Assembly (NCBI GenBank): GCA_019358835.1
Contig: JAHHIH010000014.1
Coordinates: 62,001 to 126,000 of the forward strand
Direction: 5' to 3'
From: Tildeniella torsiva UHER 1998/13D
Lineage (GTDB): Bacteria; Cyanobacteriota; Cyanobacteriia; Phormidesmidales; Phormidesmidaceae
DNA length: 64,000 nucleotides
Made by a program: the position numbers and the translations under genes. Under the pieces are notes generated by a model. It worked only from the letters and a program-made list of their open reading frames with translations, was not told the DNA's origin and searched no databases. Positions 39,058 through 48,132 of this stretch are shown here, in pieces (positions within the stretch are counted from its first letter, which is position 1; every line of letters starts with the position of its first letter).

Positions 39058-40680
39058 ATGGAATGGATCATGGCGCAGCAACCATCAATAGATATTAATT
39101 CTGCCAATTCTGCTGTGGAAGCCCCAGTTACAGGAACCATTCCCGAGCTTGTTATTATCCTAATTATCCTGCTGCTGATTGCGACAGTTGTTGCTCTCGT
39201 CAGCCAGCAATTGCGCATTTCCTATGTAACCGGGTTAGTGCTAGCAGGGCTACCCATTACAGAGGTCTTGTCTCGACGTATTGGACTAGATCCATCATTA
39301 GTCTTAAATCTTTTTCTGCCAATCTTAATTTTTGAAGCAGCAATTAATACCGATATCAGTCGCCTCCGCAGTACATTTAAGCCAATTGCGCTGCTGGCTG
39401 GCCCAGGCTCTATTCTCTCTTCGGCAATCATTGCCACTTTGGTCAGATTTGGACTAGGGCTAGAGTGGGTTCCGGCCTTGCTAATCGGAGTTATTTTAGC
39501 AAATACAGATACGGTCTCAATGATTGCGGTCTTTAAAGAGATTCGCGTACCTTCTCGGCTGAGCACCATCGTCGAGGGAGAGACGCTGTTTAACGACGCA
39601 GCCGCTTTAGTTTCATTTAATTTACTCTTGGTCATCTATGCAACGGGCTCTCTTACCCCTGTGCAAGGTGTAAGGGAGGTGCTTGTGGTGGCCTTAGGTG
39701 GGGCGCTAGTTGGGGGTGTCTTGGGGTATTTGAGTCTGCCAATATTTGTGCGTTTAAATGATCCGCTAAGCAGCCTCCTATTAACCGTCGCATTAGCCCT
39801 AGGAACGTTCCAAATTGGTCAATTTTTGGGCGTATCAGGTGCAGTGGCCGTGGTGATTACGGGGCTTGTTTTTGGCAATCTTGGCTTGCCCCGTAGCTCA
39901 TCAGCCTCCGATCGCATTACGCTGCTGAGCTTCTGGGAGTACGCTGGCTTTAGTGTTAATACGTTTATTTTTCTGCTCATCGGCATCGAAATCAATCCAC
40001 TGACGCTGTGGAAAATTTTGCCCTCTATTTTATTCGTTATTCTGGCCTATCAGCTAGGGCGAATTATTTCGGTCTATTTGTTGTTGGCAGGCCTGCGCTG
40101 GTTCGATCGCCCTATTCCTCTGCGCTGGCAGCACGTATTAGTTTTGGGGAATATTAAGGGATCCCTCTCAATGGCGCTAGCCGTTGCAATTCCCTTAACC
40201 CTCACTGGCCGAGACGTGATTATTGAAGTTGTATTTGGTGCTGTTCTGTTTTCTCTGGTGATTCAGGGATTGGCGCTGCCTTGGCTGGTTAAAAAGCTCA
40301 ATATTAGCCATGCTTCTGATCTGATGCAGGAGGCAGGGCAGCTGCAAATTCAGTTGATTGCGGCTAAAGCCGCCCAAGCAGAACTAGGGAGCTTATTAAA
40401 ATCAGGCGTGCTAACCAAAGCTGTGTATGAAGAACTTTGGGCTTCATATCAGACAAGAGTTGCAGAATCTGAGAGGCGACTTCGCACGCTGTCTGGCCAG
40501 CGGCGATCGGGTGAACTAGGGGGCGATCGCGGCGCATTAGACGCCATTCGACGACGACTATTTCTTGCAGAAAAAGGAGCGGTTAGCGATGCGCTTCGTA
40601 AGCGAATTGTGCCAGACGATTTAGTGCAGCCATATATTAAAAATTTGGATGAAAAATTGCTGGCTTTAGAAGATGACTAG
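39058..40680 (+). CDS. CPA1-type Na+/H+ antiporter (NhaP-like)
   Basis: The antiporter has about 540 residues and some 12 helices. 'NTDTVSMIAVFKEI' and 'EGETLFNDAAALVSFNLLLV' contain the acidic residues that form the ion path in NhaP/NHE proteins. 'FLLIGIEINPLTLWKIL' is another conserved block. A hydrophilic C-terminal tail of about 120 residues (from 'LVKKLNISHASDLMQEAGQLQ') is probably a cytosolic regulatory domain. The next gene, 86 bases on, is a TrkA/RCK protein, suggesting nucleotide- or cation-controlled activity. Candidate starts are ATG at 39058 and 39070, and TTG at 39040; none has a strong site. Confidence 0.88.
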   Translation: MEWIMAQQPSIDINSANSAVEAPVTGTIPELVIILIILLLIATVVALVSQQLRISYVTGLVLAGLPITEVLSRRIGLDPSLVLNLFLPILIFEAAINTDISRLRSTFKPIALLAGPGSILSSAIIATLVRFGLGLEWVPALLIGVILANTDTVSMIAVFKEIRVPSRLSTIVEGETLFNDAAALVSFNLLLVIYATGSLTPVQGVREVLVVALGGALVGGVLGYLSLPIFVRLNDPLSSLLLTVALALGTFQIGQFLGVSGAVAVVITGLVFGNLGLPRSSSASDRITLLSFWEYAGFSVNTFIFLLIGIEINPLTLWKILPSILFVILAYQLGRIISVYLLLAGLRWFDRPIPLRWQHVLVLGNIKGSLSMALAVAIPLTLTGRDVIIEVVFGAVLFSLVIQGLALPWLVKKLNISHASDLMQEAGQLQIQLIAAKAAQAELGSLLKSGVLTKAVYEELWASYQTRVAESERRLRTLSGQRRSGELGGDRGALDAIRRRLFLAEKGAVSDALRKRIVPDDLVQPYIKNLDEKLLALEDD

Positions 40681-40766
40681 CCTAATAAGCTATGCAAGGC
40701 TTTCGGTACGGTTAAGCAGTGGGCTCTAGAGAACCTCAAGATCGCTAAAAGCAAGGGGACGGCAGC

Positions 40767-41480
40767 ATGTACGTAATCATTGGTGGGGCTGGGCTGATTG
40801 GCTCAACGTTGGCCCAACGCTTAGTCAAACTCGGCCATACCGTTGCCATAATCGATATCAACCCCATTGCCTGCAACTATGCCAGAGAGCAGTTGGGAGT
40901 CATGGCGTTTGAAGGTAGTGCCGTCAGCACCGAAGTGTTAACCGAGGCTGGAATTCAGCAAGCAGATATTGTCTGCGCCGCCCTACGCCACGATGCGCTC
41001 AACCTGGCAATTGTTTCCCTAGCAAGGCATTATCGAGTTCCGCACATTATCTCTCGCCTTCGACACCGCGACTTTGAACATCCCCTGCGCCATGCCGGTG
41101 CCAATCGAATTATTAGCACTGTAGATTTAGCGGTATCAACTATGGTCAATGCGGCTGAATATCCACAGATAGAGTCGATTATGCACTTTGAGCAAGGGCA
41201 AATTGAGGTGCTGAAGTTGACCATTGCTGAAAACTGTAGCGTAGTCAATCACAGCATTGCCGAAATTGCCCAGGACGAACGATTTCCTAAAAGTTCGCTG
41301 ATCATTGGTTATCAGCCTCATACCCATATGGATCTAGTCGTGCCCAATGGCACGACAGTTCTAGAGCCAAATTCTAAGATTTTGGTTGTTACAAAGCCAG
41401 ATAGCTTACATGCGCTAATCGACTTTATCCAGCCATTTTTAGAACCCCTTGATTTTTCAGCGGAACTAGACGAGCAGTAA
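40767..41480 (+). CDS. TrkA/KtrA-type RCK regulator protein
   Basis: This 237-residue cytosolic protein has an N-terminal Rossmann RCK domain ('YVIIGGAGLIGSTLAQRL', then 'VAIIDINPIA') and a C-terminal TrkA-C-like domain (about 150-225). RCK proteins gate K+ channels or transporters by binding NAD(H), ATP or ADP. It has no transmembrane segment. Its position 86 bases after the CPA1 antiporter gene on the same strand suggests it controls that transporter (inference); no Ktr/Trk membrane subunit is encoded here. AAGGGGACGGCAGC precedes the ATG. Confidence 0.88.
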   Translation: MYVIIGGAGLIGSTLAQRLVKLGHTVAIIDINPIACNYAREQLGVMAFEGSAVSTEVLTEAGIQQADIVCAALRHDALNLAIVSLARHYRVPHIISRLRHRDFEHPLRHAGANRIISTVDLAVSTMVNAAEYPQIESIMHFEQGQIEVLKLTIAENCSVVNHSIAEIAQDERFPKSSLIIGYQPHTHMDLVVPNGTTVLEPNSKILVVTKPDSLHALIDFIQPFLEPLDFSAELDEQ

Positions 41481-41505
41481 ACTCAGTATTTACAGAACTA
41501 TTAGT

Positions 41506-41868
41506 TCAGCGCTTGACCTGAGGGATAACGCCTTTGCTCTCTACGCAGGCCAAATAGGCAATTTCGGTTTCGTCGAGTTTGTAATCGTCGTAGTTGTCTT
41601 TAACGTCAAAGACTTTTTCTAAAAAGTCGTTTTGGGCTTCGCGCAGGGCACGGGAAAAGTTGCCCTGGCTGAGTTCTTTGGGCAAACACTGGGCCATGGC
41701 GGTCAAGTCAGTGCCATCGGCGGCAATGTAGCGCTTGGCAGCGGGCGAGTCGGCAGCGTAAGCGGGGGTAAACAGGCTAGAGCTGAGCCACAGCAGCCCG
41801 GCAAGGAATGCTAAAGCAAGACGCTGAGCAACGCCACGGGTAAAACGTTGAAAAACAGACATAGCCAT
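41506..41868 (-). CDS. Small exported hypothetical protein
   Basis: This 120-residue protein has a clear signal peptide (about 1-38: positive start, hydrophobic 'LALAFLAGLLWLSSSLF', cleavage after 'PAYA|A'), so it should be periplasmic or lumenal. The mature part is acidic and helical with two cysteines ('AMAQCLPKELS', 'IAYLACVESKG') that could form a disulfide. The motif 'FDVKDNYDDYKLDETEIAYLA' is distinctive but I do not recognise it. It is convergent with the RCK gene, 25 bases apart. Role unknown. Confidence 0.65.
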   Translation of the reverse strand: MAMSVFQRFTRGVAQRLALAFLAGLLWLSSSLFTPAYAADSPAAKRYIAADGTDLTAMAQCLPKELSQGNFSRALREAQNDFLEKVFDVKDNYDDYKLDETEIAYLACVESKGVIPQVKR

Positions 41869-42413
41869 CGAACCTGTGGAAGAGCGTCATGGTTTTATTG
41901 TAGACAAATAAAAATAAGCAGGTTGGGTTAGCCCAGTTGAGTCGCGCCCACTCGGCGCAGGCTAGCCCAATCGGTGGTGACACAGCCGGTCGCCCAACAC
42001 CTTCCCCTACGCCCTTCCCCTACTCCAGAGGAAATGGCCCTATCCAGGGGCGAAATGGTGAGCCTATGGTTCTAGGTAGGGGCTTCGAGCCGGTCTCCAT
42101 CAATACGGTTTCTGGGCCGCATAGAGGAGCTTTGAGCCGTGGGGGTGCGATCGCGGCTATTCACCTCTGCTTTACAGGTTCCTGTAGATTGGGGTAACAA
42201 ACTTGGTAGTTGGGCCAACGTTCAGGGCATTGGGCCGGGCAAGCTGACTGTAGGTGAGACACACCAAACGTGCAACCCCCGCCGCCGTCTCAGGTTTAAG
42301 GTTTTCTCTGCTGTTCCGCGATCGCATCGCCAGATCATCGCCCCAGATCTGCGATCGCGAACTGGCAGAGCCTGCCCTATGGGCCTACTACCAATTAGCG
42401 AGCATCTACAGCC
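41869..42413. other. Intergenic region with no supported gene
   Basis: About 545 bases with scattered short frames on both strands (largest at 41937-42197 and 42139-42417), none with recognisable homology or codon structure. HIP1 sites lie at about 42149 and 42350. It may contain the promoter of the exported-protein gene on its left end. Confidence 0.45.
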
Positions 42414-42722
42414 ATGAACCCGATCGAATCTTCGTGCCCTATTCTCCGCAAAACCGCCAGTGCCGATGTTGAGGCATGCCAAAGCCTCTTTTCTGGGAGC
42501 GACTGCATTCCCCACTGCGCTATGGCTACTCCCACAGGCATCAACGCGATCGCCGCTGCCCTGGGGGCCAGACAGCAGCGGGAGACCGAAGTGGCGGCCC
42601 TGGTTAATGTCGCCGCCGCTGCCGCCCGCCAGGCCGAGGTTGAGCTGCACAACGCTGTTATGGCCATGAGAGAGTCAGTTCACAGGTGTTTAGACGCTAG
42701 CGACACCCTCAATCGTGACTGA
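42414..42722 (+). CDS. Possible small hypothetical protein
   Basis: This is a 102-codon frame whose second half ('MATPTGINAIAAALGARQQR' onward) shows a strong GC preference at third positions and an Ala-rich, helical composition like a real gene. The first half is poorer. A start at the internal ATG 42523 (66 residues) is also possible. No ribosome-binding site or homology is visible. The convergent gene starts 114 bases later on the other strand. It is weakly supported. Confidence 0.3.
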   Translation: MNPIESSCPILRKTASADVEACQSLFSGSDCIPHCAMATPTGINAIAAALGARQQRETEVAALVNVAAAAARQAEVELHNAVMAMRESVHRCLDASDTLNRD

Positions 42723-42835
42723 GATTGATCCTTAGCAATCCTCGAAAGGAGCCAATGGATCGGCAATTTTGGCCTCGTCTGGCCGATCGATGGGGGGATT
42801 GTGGCACTGCCCACCATGCTTCCCAACAATCTTGC

Positions 42836-43846
42836 TTAGAACCGCTGCCCAATGAAGATCGATCGCACTTCGCCATTGCGACGAATCACCGCTTCTTCGT
42901 TGGTGACCGACACTAGGCTCCAGCCGCTGCTGCCAATGCGCTCGCCAATATAGACCCGTTGGGAAACGCCGTTAATTTCAAACAGAGCAGCTGAGCGATC
43001 GCCCAGTTCTAAGATGCCCACCAGCCCGTGGATGGGGTTCGCCGCCACAGGGGCCTGCGACGGCGCGGTGGGAGACACCGGAGACGGTGCGCCCACCCCT
43101 GGCTGAGGCACCAGAACCGTCGCCCCTGGCGCGGCCTGCTGCGCCGTCTGGTAAGGAATGTAAACCCGCTCGATAACGTTGACCGGCCCAGAGCCCAGGC
43201 TGCCCACCGTACCACCCGCCCCCAGGGGCGGCAGCATGGGCGGCGCGGGGACGGCCACCCCGCCCGGAGCCTGGCCGACAACGGTAGAGGTGCCCACCTC
43301 GCCCCGCTCAACCTTGCCTGAGATGACCTCTAGCGATCGCTGCAAGTAGGCCAAAAACTCTTCGTCCGACTGCTGCGCCGCCGTGTCAGTCGCGGAGCGC
43401 CCCAAAAAGAAGCGATTGCCCGGCTGGCTAAACCACAGCAGCCCCCCGACCCCCATCAGCGATAGCGCCGTAATGGTCAGCAGCATGCGGTCAAACAGCT
43501 TGCCAAAGCGGGTCTTGGTCGGGGCCGCTGGCGGCGGGGTGCCAACCTCGTCGGTGCGGAAGAAATCGAGATCGGTGCCCAGGGGGGCCAAAGGCGCGTC
43601 TGCCGCTGGCGCATCGACCGGTTCAGCGGTGGTTTCGACAAACGGAGCGATCGCCGTAGAAACCGGATCTGGTGCCGCCTCTACTGCGGCTAGGGCCGCT
43701 TCATCGCCCTCTAAAATTCTGTCAACATCGTCAAACAGCTCGGTGATCAGGCTGTCGGCGTAGGTGGTCACCAGAGTCTCTGGATCAACCGGCATCGGCT
43801 CCTCGGGCGGCAGTGTGGCGGTGCTGCGAGATTCTTCCTGGCTCAT
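42836..43846 (-). CDS. Membrane-anchored protein with PilP/GspC-like C-terminal domain
   Basis: The 336-residue protein has a cytosolic acidic, Pro/Ala-rich N-terminus (about 1-115). A transmembrane helix follows at about 118-140 ('LLTITALSLMGVGGLLWFS'), then a long Pro/Gly-rich linker and a C-terminal beta domain (about 265-336). That domain, 'VGILELGDRSAALFEINGVS' and 'RVYIGERIGSSGWSLVSV', resembles the pilus/secretin periplasmic modules PilP and GspC. It could link an inner-membrane machine to an outer-membrane secretin, but no pil or gsp genes are nearby. The assignment is tentative. Confidence 0.6.
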   Translation of the reverse strand: MSQEESRSTATLPPEEPMPVDPETLVTTYADSLITELFDDVDRILEGDEAALAAVEAAPDPVSTAIAPFVETTAEPVDAPAADAPLAPLGTDLDFFRTDEVGTPPPAAPTKTRFGKLFDRMLLTITALSLMGVGGLLWFSQPGNRFFLGRSATDTAAQQSDEEFLAYLQRSLEVISGKVERGEVGTSTVVGQAPGGVAVPAPPMLPPLGAGGTVGSLGSGPVNVIERVYIPYQTAQQAAPGATVLVPQPGVGAPSPVSPTAPSQAPVAANPIHGLVGILELGDRSAALFEINGVSQRVYIGERIGSSGWSLVSVTNEEAVIRRNGEVRSIFIGQRF

Positions 43847-44035
43847 AGGTCGATTTATCCTGGCGGTGGCAAAGGGAGAAACGGGCGGCCTGATGGGTCT
43901 TTTGGGAAGCTCAAACCGGCGTAGCTTAAGGGTTAAAAGACGCTTCTAGCCGACACTCCCCCCGATGGTCTGATGAAGTTTACCCCAACTTGCCAAATCT
44001 TTCATCCCGTTGGGAAGAAAGTTTGAGAGCAGGGC

Positions 44036-44102
44036 GTGGGGAGTGGTACATCACTGCTTACGCCCTACCCCTCACCCCCTACCCCCTACCCCCTACCCCC
44101 CA
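44036..44102. repeat. Pyrimidine-rich CCCCTACC tract
   Basis: The sequence holds several tandem cccctaccccc units directly after the cupin stop, with a partially complementary GTGGGGAGTGG at its left side. It is related in style to the tracts at 19965-20041 and 38030-38065, and likely acts as a terminator for the leftward gene pair. Confidence 0.55.
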
Positions 44103-44106
44103 CTCT

Positions 44107-44715
44107 CTAAAACGGCTTCGCTGTGTGATTCTCTACGTCAAACTCGTAGCGATCGCTAAAACTTGTCGCCCCGTATAGGTTAAACGACACCGTGGGCTCA
44201 TTTCCCAGGGGTTCTACGCTGTGGATGGCATTGGCCGTGAGGGCAACCACATCACCGGGGTTGAGAATCACCTCATCCACCGGTTCTAGCTGGTCAGGGT
44301 AGTTGGGTTCGGGGGCGCGTCGCCAGAGGCGGTGGCGCTCTTGACCGCCAACCAGGGCCACAATGCCCCAGGCGCTGTGGTTGTGAACGGTGGAGGCGTG
44401 CCCCGGCAGCCAGGCCACCATCTGCACCGTAATCGGAAACTCGTGCTCGCGGTAGAGAAAATTGACGCTCCAGCCGGTTCTGGGGTCGGGGGTGTTGTAC
44501 TCCATTTGCAGCCAGTAAGAGCTCATCAACAGCTTGCGCACCAGGGGGGTAACGGCCTCTAGCCGACTGATGTCGTCGTGGAAGATGTCGAGAATATCTT
44601 CTAGCTCGGTAAGAAACCGATAGAGACGGTAGTAGCGACTTGGCTCCAGTGTTTCGGGATTGCCAAAGGAGCTATAGCTACCGTCGTCAATGACTAGCCA
44701 GTTGTGGTTTGTCAT
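44107..44715 (-). CDS. Cupin protein, cysteine-dioxygenase-like
   Basis: This 202-residue cytosolic protein has a C-terminal cupin barrel: 'HASTVHNHSAWGIVALVGGQ' (metal His residues) and 'LNPGDVVALTANAIHSVEP'. The N-terminal ~90 residues are helical, as in cysteine dioxygenase and related small-thiol dioxygenases. Neither the Cys-Tyr crosslink nor a substrate can be named. The ATG at 44715 (MTNHNWLVID) is preferred because the longer frame back to 44883 overlaps the upstream gene and is low-complexity. It follows the NTF2-like gene by 13 bases, so the two are probably an operon. Confidence 0.75.
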   Translation of the reverse strand: MTNHNWLVIDDGSYSSFGNPETLEPSRYYRLYRFLTELEDILDIFHDDISRLEAVTPLVRKLLMSSYWLQMEYNTPDPRTGWSVNFLYREHEFPITVQMVAWLPGHASTVHNHSAWGIVALVGGQERHRLWRRAPEPNYPDQLEPVDEVILNPGDVVALTANAIHSVEPLGNEPTVSFNLYGATSFSDRYEFDVENHTAKPF

Positions 44716-44728
44716 GGTGGTCGCGGAG

Positions 44729-45553
44729 CTACTCAATGCGTACGCGGCGGGTTTCGACCACCATGCCATCTTCGCGAATGACGACTGTTGAGACCCAGCG
44801 GTTGTCGGGCTCGGCGGGGGCGGTGCCCACTTTGTAGAGGCCCCCAGAACTGAGGATGTCAAAGACCACCGGGCGCGGCACAAAAAAGTCTTCAGAGGTC
44901 ACGCCTTCTTCGACGGCCACGCCCATCAGCGATCGCTCCTCCAGCGGCTCGACCACAATCGTGTCAAAGCTGTAGGCTTGCCCGGTCGTTAGGGTGGCGG
45001 GCAGCTGCACTTGCAGGATGGGCGGGTTGTCGCCCGACGCCAGGCGGCTGGTCTCGCTCAGGATTTCTTGGTAGGCAATCTTGCCGTTTTCGAGGCGCTG
45101 GCGCGAGGTGGTGTCGGCGGTCAGGGTGAGGGTGCGATCGGGACGGGTTTGGGTGCCGGTGACCGTGGTGCGGGTTTCAAGGGTGTAGCTGCCAGGGCCA
45201 GCGGCCTGCCAGCTCAGCAGCTCAATGTCGTAGGTGAGGTCGGGATACTGCTGCCAGAGGGTTTCGAGAGTTTGGCGCAGCTGGGCGTAGTCAAAGCCGG
45301 TGTCGCTGTCAAAGCCCTCGCTGTAGAAGGCCATCACGGCGTCAAGGTTGCGACTGCTCGCCGCCGTCTCTAGCTCGGTCAACAGTTGCTGTACCTCAGC
45401 CGGGGCCGCCTGGGCCAAGACCGGTGGGTTCACGGGCACATTCGCCTGGGTGACTGGCGCAAACACCCCCGCCCCCGCCATCACCGCCGCCATCGACACG
45501 ATTCCTAGACTCCACCGCCGCACTGCCGAGTTAGCCACGCTGAACCGCCCCAT
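44729..45553 (-). CDS. Exported NTF2-like (SnoaL-fold) protein
   Basis: The 274-residue protein has an N-terminal signal peptide of about 40 residues ('LGIVSMAAVMAGAGVFAPVT', cleavage around 'TQANV'). An NTF2/SnoaL-like domain follows (about 52-160: 'VQQLLTELETAASSRNLDAV', 'MAFYSEGFD'). A C-terminal beta-rich domain spans about 165-270. It probably lies in the periplasm or lumen. NTF2-fold domains either bind small ligands or serve as protein-protein modules, and no catalytic residue is apparent. It is the first gene of the leftward pair with the cupin gene. Confidence 0.7.
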   Translation of the reverse strand: MGRFSVANSAVRRWSLGIVSMAAVMAGAGVFAPVTQANVPVNPPVLAQAAPAEVQQLLTELETAASSRNLDAVMAFYSEGFDSDTGFDYAQLRQTLETLWQQYPDLTYDIELLSWQAAGPGSYTLETRTTVTGTQTRPDRTLTLTADTTSRQRLENGKIAYQEILSETSRLASGDNPPILQVQLPATLTTGQAYSFDTIVVEPLEERSLMGVAVEEGVTSEDFFVPRPVVFDILSSGGLYKVGTAPAEPDNRWVSTVVIREDGMVVETRRVRIE

Positions 45554-45750
45554 TAACCAAAAATACTTCGTCTACCTTATATCAGTTTCTTGACGACCGA
45601 CTACGGTAGTAGCCCAGCTGTCCTGCTGGCACCAGCCCGCTTTGGCCAGCATTGGATCCGTTTTTTGTTGAAGAAGAGAAAACCTCGGGCATAGATTCTG
45701 GGCAGGAGTTGGTATAGTCTAGAGGCGTTTTTAGCGTCGAGGGTGCTCCC

Positions 45751-46848
45751 TTGTCATCTACATCTACCCAAGCGGCATCTCCCCGGCTGCTGGTGGCCGC
45801 CAGCGGCACGGGTGGGCACCTGTTTCCGGCGATCGCCACCGCCGAGGCCCTGCTCCACGAGGGCTACACCATCGAGTGGCTAGGGGTGCCCGATCGCCTC
45901 GAAACCACCCTGGTGCCCGAGCATTTTCCGCTGCACACCGTGCGGATGGCGGGCTTCCAGGGCCGACCTGGGCTGGGGACAATTAAGACACTCGCCAAAT
46001 TTGGGCAGGCCACTGTGCAGGTGCGCCAATTGCTGAAAAAAGGCCGCTTCGACGGCGTGTTTACCACAGGGGGCTACATTGCGGCTCCGGCAATTCTGGC
46101 GGCGCGATCGCTGGGTCTGCCCGCTGTGCTGCACGAGTCCAACGCTTTACCTGGCAAGGTTACCCGCTGGCTCAGCCCCCGCTGCACCGCCGTGGCGCTG
46201 GGGTTTGAGGCGGCTCGCCAATATCTGCCCAAGGCCAACACCATCGTGGTCGGCACCCCAGTACGGGACGAATTCTTAACTACAGAACCACCCGTTTTAA
46301 CCGATCCAGCGATTCCCGATGGAGTGCCGCTAATCGTGGTCGTGGGCGGTAGCCAGGGCGCGGTAGCGGTGAATCAGCTAGTGCGCGCCGCTGCCCCCGC
46401 GTGGATTGAGGCCGGTGCCTGGATTGTGCATCAGACCGGCAGCAGCGATCCCGACGCCGACAGCTACAGCCATCCCCACTATATCCATCGGCCCTTCTTT
46501 GGCTCGATGGCGGCCTTGATGCATCGGGCAACCCTGGCGATCGGGCGATCGGGAGCGGGCACGCTGACGGAGCTAGCAATTTCTCGCACGCCATCCGTTT
46601 TGATCCCTTACCCCTTCGCCGCAGAAGATCACCAGACGGTCAATGCCCAAGCCTTTGTCGATGCCCATGCCGCTCTGATGTTGAACCAAAGCCAGATTGT
46701 CGCCCCAGAATTTCAGGCCCTGGTGCTTGATTTGCTGGCAGAGCCTCAGCGGTTAGACGCAATGGCCGCCGCAGCGGGGAGTCTGGCCACTGCCGATAGC
46801 GCTATAAAACTAGCCGATTTGATTCAGCAGGTGGTGCTGAACCGTTAG
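45751..46848 (+). CDS. murG: UDP-GlcNAc:undecaprenyl-PP-MurNAc-pentapeptide GlcNAc transferase
   Basis: MurG adds GlcNAc to lipid I to make lipid II on the inner face of the cytoplasmic membrane. The 365-residue GT-B protein has the N-terminal 'ASGTGGHLFPAIATAEAL', 'FTTGGYIAAPAILAAR' and 'LHESNALPGKVTRWLS', and the C-terminal donor site 'VVGGSQGAVAVNQL', 'GRSGAGTLTELA' and 'PYPFAAEDHQTVNA'. It starts with TTG at 45751, with a GAGGG site eight bases upstream; no ATG or GTG fits. Family length is normal. Confidence 0.93.
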   Translation: MSSTSTQAASPRLLVAASGTGGHLFPAIATAEALLHEGYTIEWLGVPDRLETTLVPEHFPLHTVRMAGFQGRPGLGTIKTLAKFGQATVQVRQLLKKGRFDGVFTTGGYIAAPAILAARSLGLPAVLHESNALPGKVTRWLSPRCTAVALGFEAARQYLPKANTIVVGTPVRDEFLTTEPPVLTDPAIPDGVPLIVVVGGSQGAVAVNQLVRAAAPAWIEAGAWIVHQTGSSDPDADSYSHPHYIHRPFFGSMAALMHRATLAIGRSGAGTLTELAISRTPSVLIPYPFAAEDHQTVNAQAFVDAHAALMLNQSQIVAPEFQALVLDLLAEPQRLDAMAAAAGSLATADSAIKLADLIQQVVLNR

Positions 46849-47096
46849 ATCTCTCCGGCAGCGGCGCTGTTTTCAGCGGTTGTACAGCATGCTTCAACGG
46901 ATAAATAATGACTTGAATCAAGTCCGTATGTAATGCTTCATCGTAGGTAACGATGAGCAGATTTTCTGGTTCTGCTTGGGTATCAACCTGCGATCGCAAG
47001 GGTCATAGCTTGTTCCCACTGCTGGAGTTGCTCGTCGGGCAGAGGGGCAAAGAGCGCAGATAGTACTTTTTACTTACCACACAACACCTCCCATCT

Positions 47097-48125
47097 ATGG
47101 ACAAGCTGACCATTACTCGACCCGACGATTGGCATCTGCATCTACGGGATGATGAGGCTCTAAAGGCCGTCTTGCCCCATACGGTGCGCCAATTTGCTCG
47201 TGCCATCGTCATGCCAAACTTGAAGCCTCCCGTGCGCTCGGTTGCCGATGCTGTTGCCTACCGCGATCGCATCCTGGCCGCCATCCCAGCTGGTCAGCAG
47301 TTCGAGCCCTTGATGACTCTCTACCTCACCGATAACACCCGCCCTGACGAAATCAGGGCGGCCAAAGCGGCAGAGTTTGTCAAAGCCGTGAAGTATTACC
47401 CCGCCGGGGCCACTACCAACTCAGATTCGGGGGTAACGGACATTCACAAGTGCGATCGCGTCTTTGCCGCTATGGAACAGGTCGATCTGCCGCTCTTGCT
47501 GCACGGAGAAGTGACCGATCCCGACGTCGATATGTTCGACCGTGAAAAAATATTTATTGAGAAACATTTGCTTCCGCTAAGGCAGCGTTTTCCCCAGCTG
47601 AGGATGGTGCTAGAGCACGTTACCACCGCAGATGCGGTGGCCTTTGTGTTGGCGACCGACAACATTGCCGCCACAATTACGCCACAGCATCTCCTGTTTA
47701 GCCGCAACATTCTGTTTCAGGGGGGTCTGCGTCCCCACTACTACTGTCTGCCCATTCTCAAACGGGAGACCCATCGCCAGGCCCTTTTGCAGGCCGCCAC
47801 GTCTGGAAATCCCAAATTCTTCTTGGGCACCGACAGTGCGCCCCATCCCCGCAGCGGCAAAGAAAGCTCCTGCGGCTGCGCGGGCTGCTTTTCGGCCCTC
47901 CACGCCCTAGAGCTGTATGCCGAAGTCTTTGAAAGCGTCGGCGCGATCGACAAACTAGAAGCCTTTGCCAGCTTTTACGGGCCAGACTTCTACCAACTTC
48001 CCCGCAACACGACACAGGTTACCCTAACCAAAACCACCTGGCGCATTCCCGATGAGCTGCCCTTTGGGGAGTCAGGTCTAGTACCGTTACGGGCTGGGGA
48101 AGAACTGACCTGGCAAATGGCGTAG
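47097..48125 (+). CDS. pyrC: Dihydroorotase
   Basis: PyrC closes carbamoyl-aspartate to dihydroorotate in pyrimidine synthesis. The 342-residue class II enzyme shows '[15 protein letters not shown]' (metal histidines 13 and 15), '[10 protein letters not shown]', the carbamylated lysine in '[10 protein letters not shown]', further zinc ligands in 'LLLHGEV' and 'EHVTTADAV', and the Asp in '[10 protein letters not shown]'. Full family length. The ATG at 47097 is preceded by a short AT-rich leader. With upp at 16 kb it belongs to the pyrimidine functions of the window, though the genes are far apart. Confidence 0.96.
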   Translation: MDKLTITRPDDWHLHLRDDEALKAVLPHTVRQFARAIVMPNLKPPVRSVADAVAYRDRILAAIPAGQQFEPLMTLYLTDNTRPDEIRAAKAAEFVKAVKYYPAGATTNSDSGVTDIHKCDRVFAAMEQVDLPLLLHGEVTDPDVDMFDREKIFIEKHLLPLRQRFPQLRMVLEHVTTADAVAFVLATDNIAATITPQHLLFSRNILFQGGLRPHYYCLPILKRETHRQALLQAATSGNPKFFLGTDSAPHPRSGKESSCGCAGCFSALHALELYAEVFESVGAIDKLEAFASFYGPDFYQLPRNTTQVTLTKTTWRIPDELPFGESGLVPLRAGEELTWQMA

Positions 48126-48132
48126 CGAATTC

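Noticed and set aside
42222-42650. 142-codon minus-strand ORF
   Set aside because: It overlaps the better-looking plus-strand frame at 42414-42722 and has Arg/Gly-rich composition without recognisable motifs.
44716-44883. N-terminal extension of the cupin gene
   Set aside because: The extension overlaps the NTF2-like gene and is low-complexity; the ATG at 44715 gives a normal cupin.
46802-46999. 65-codon minus-strand ORF as an intact gene
   Set aside because: It overlaps the murG 3' end and lacks a start context; at best it is a remnant.
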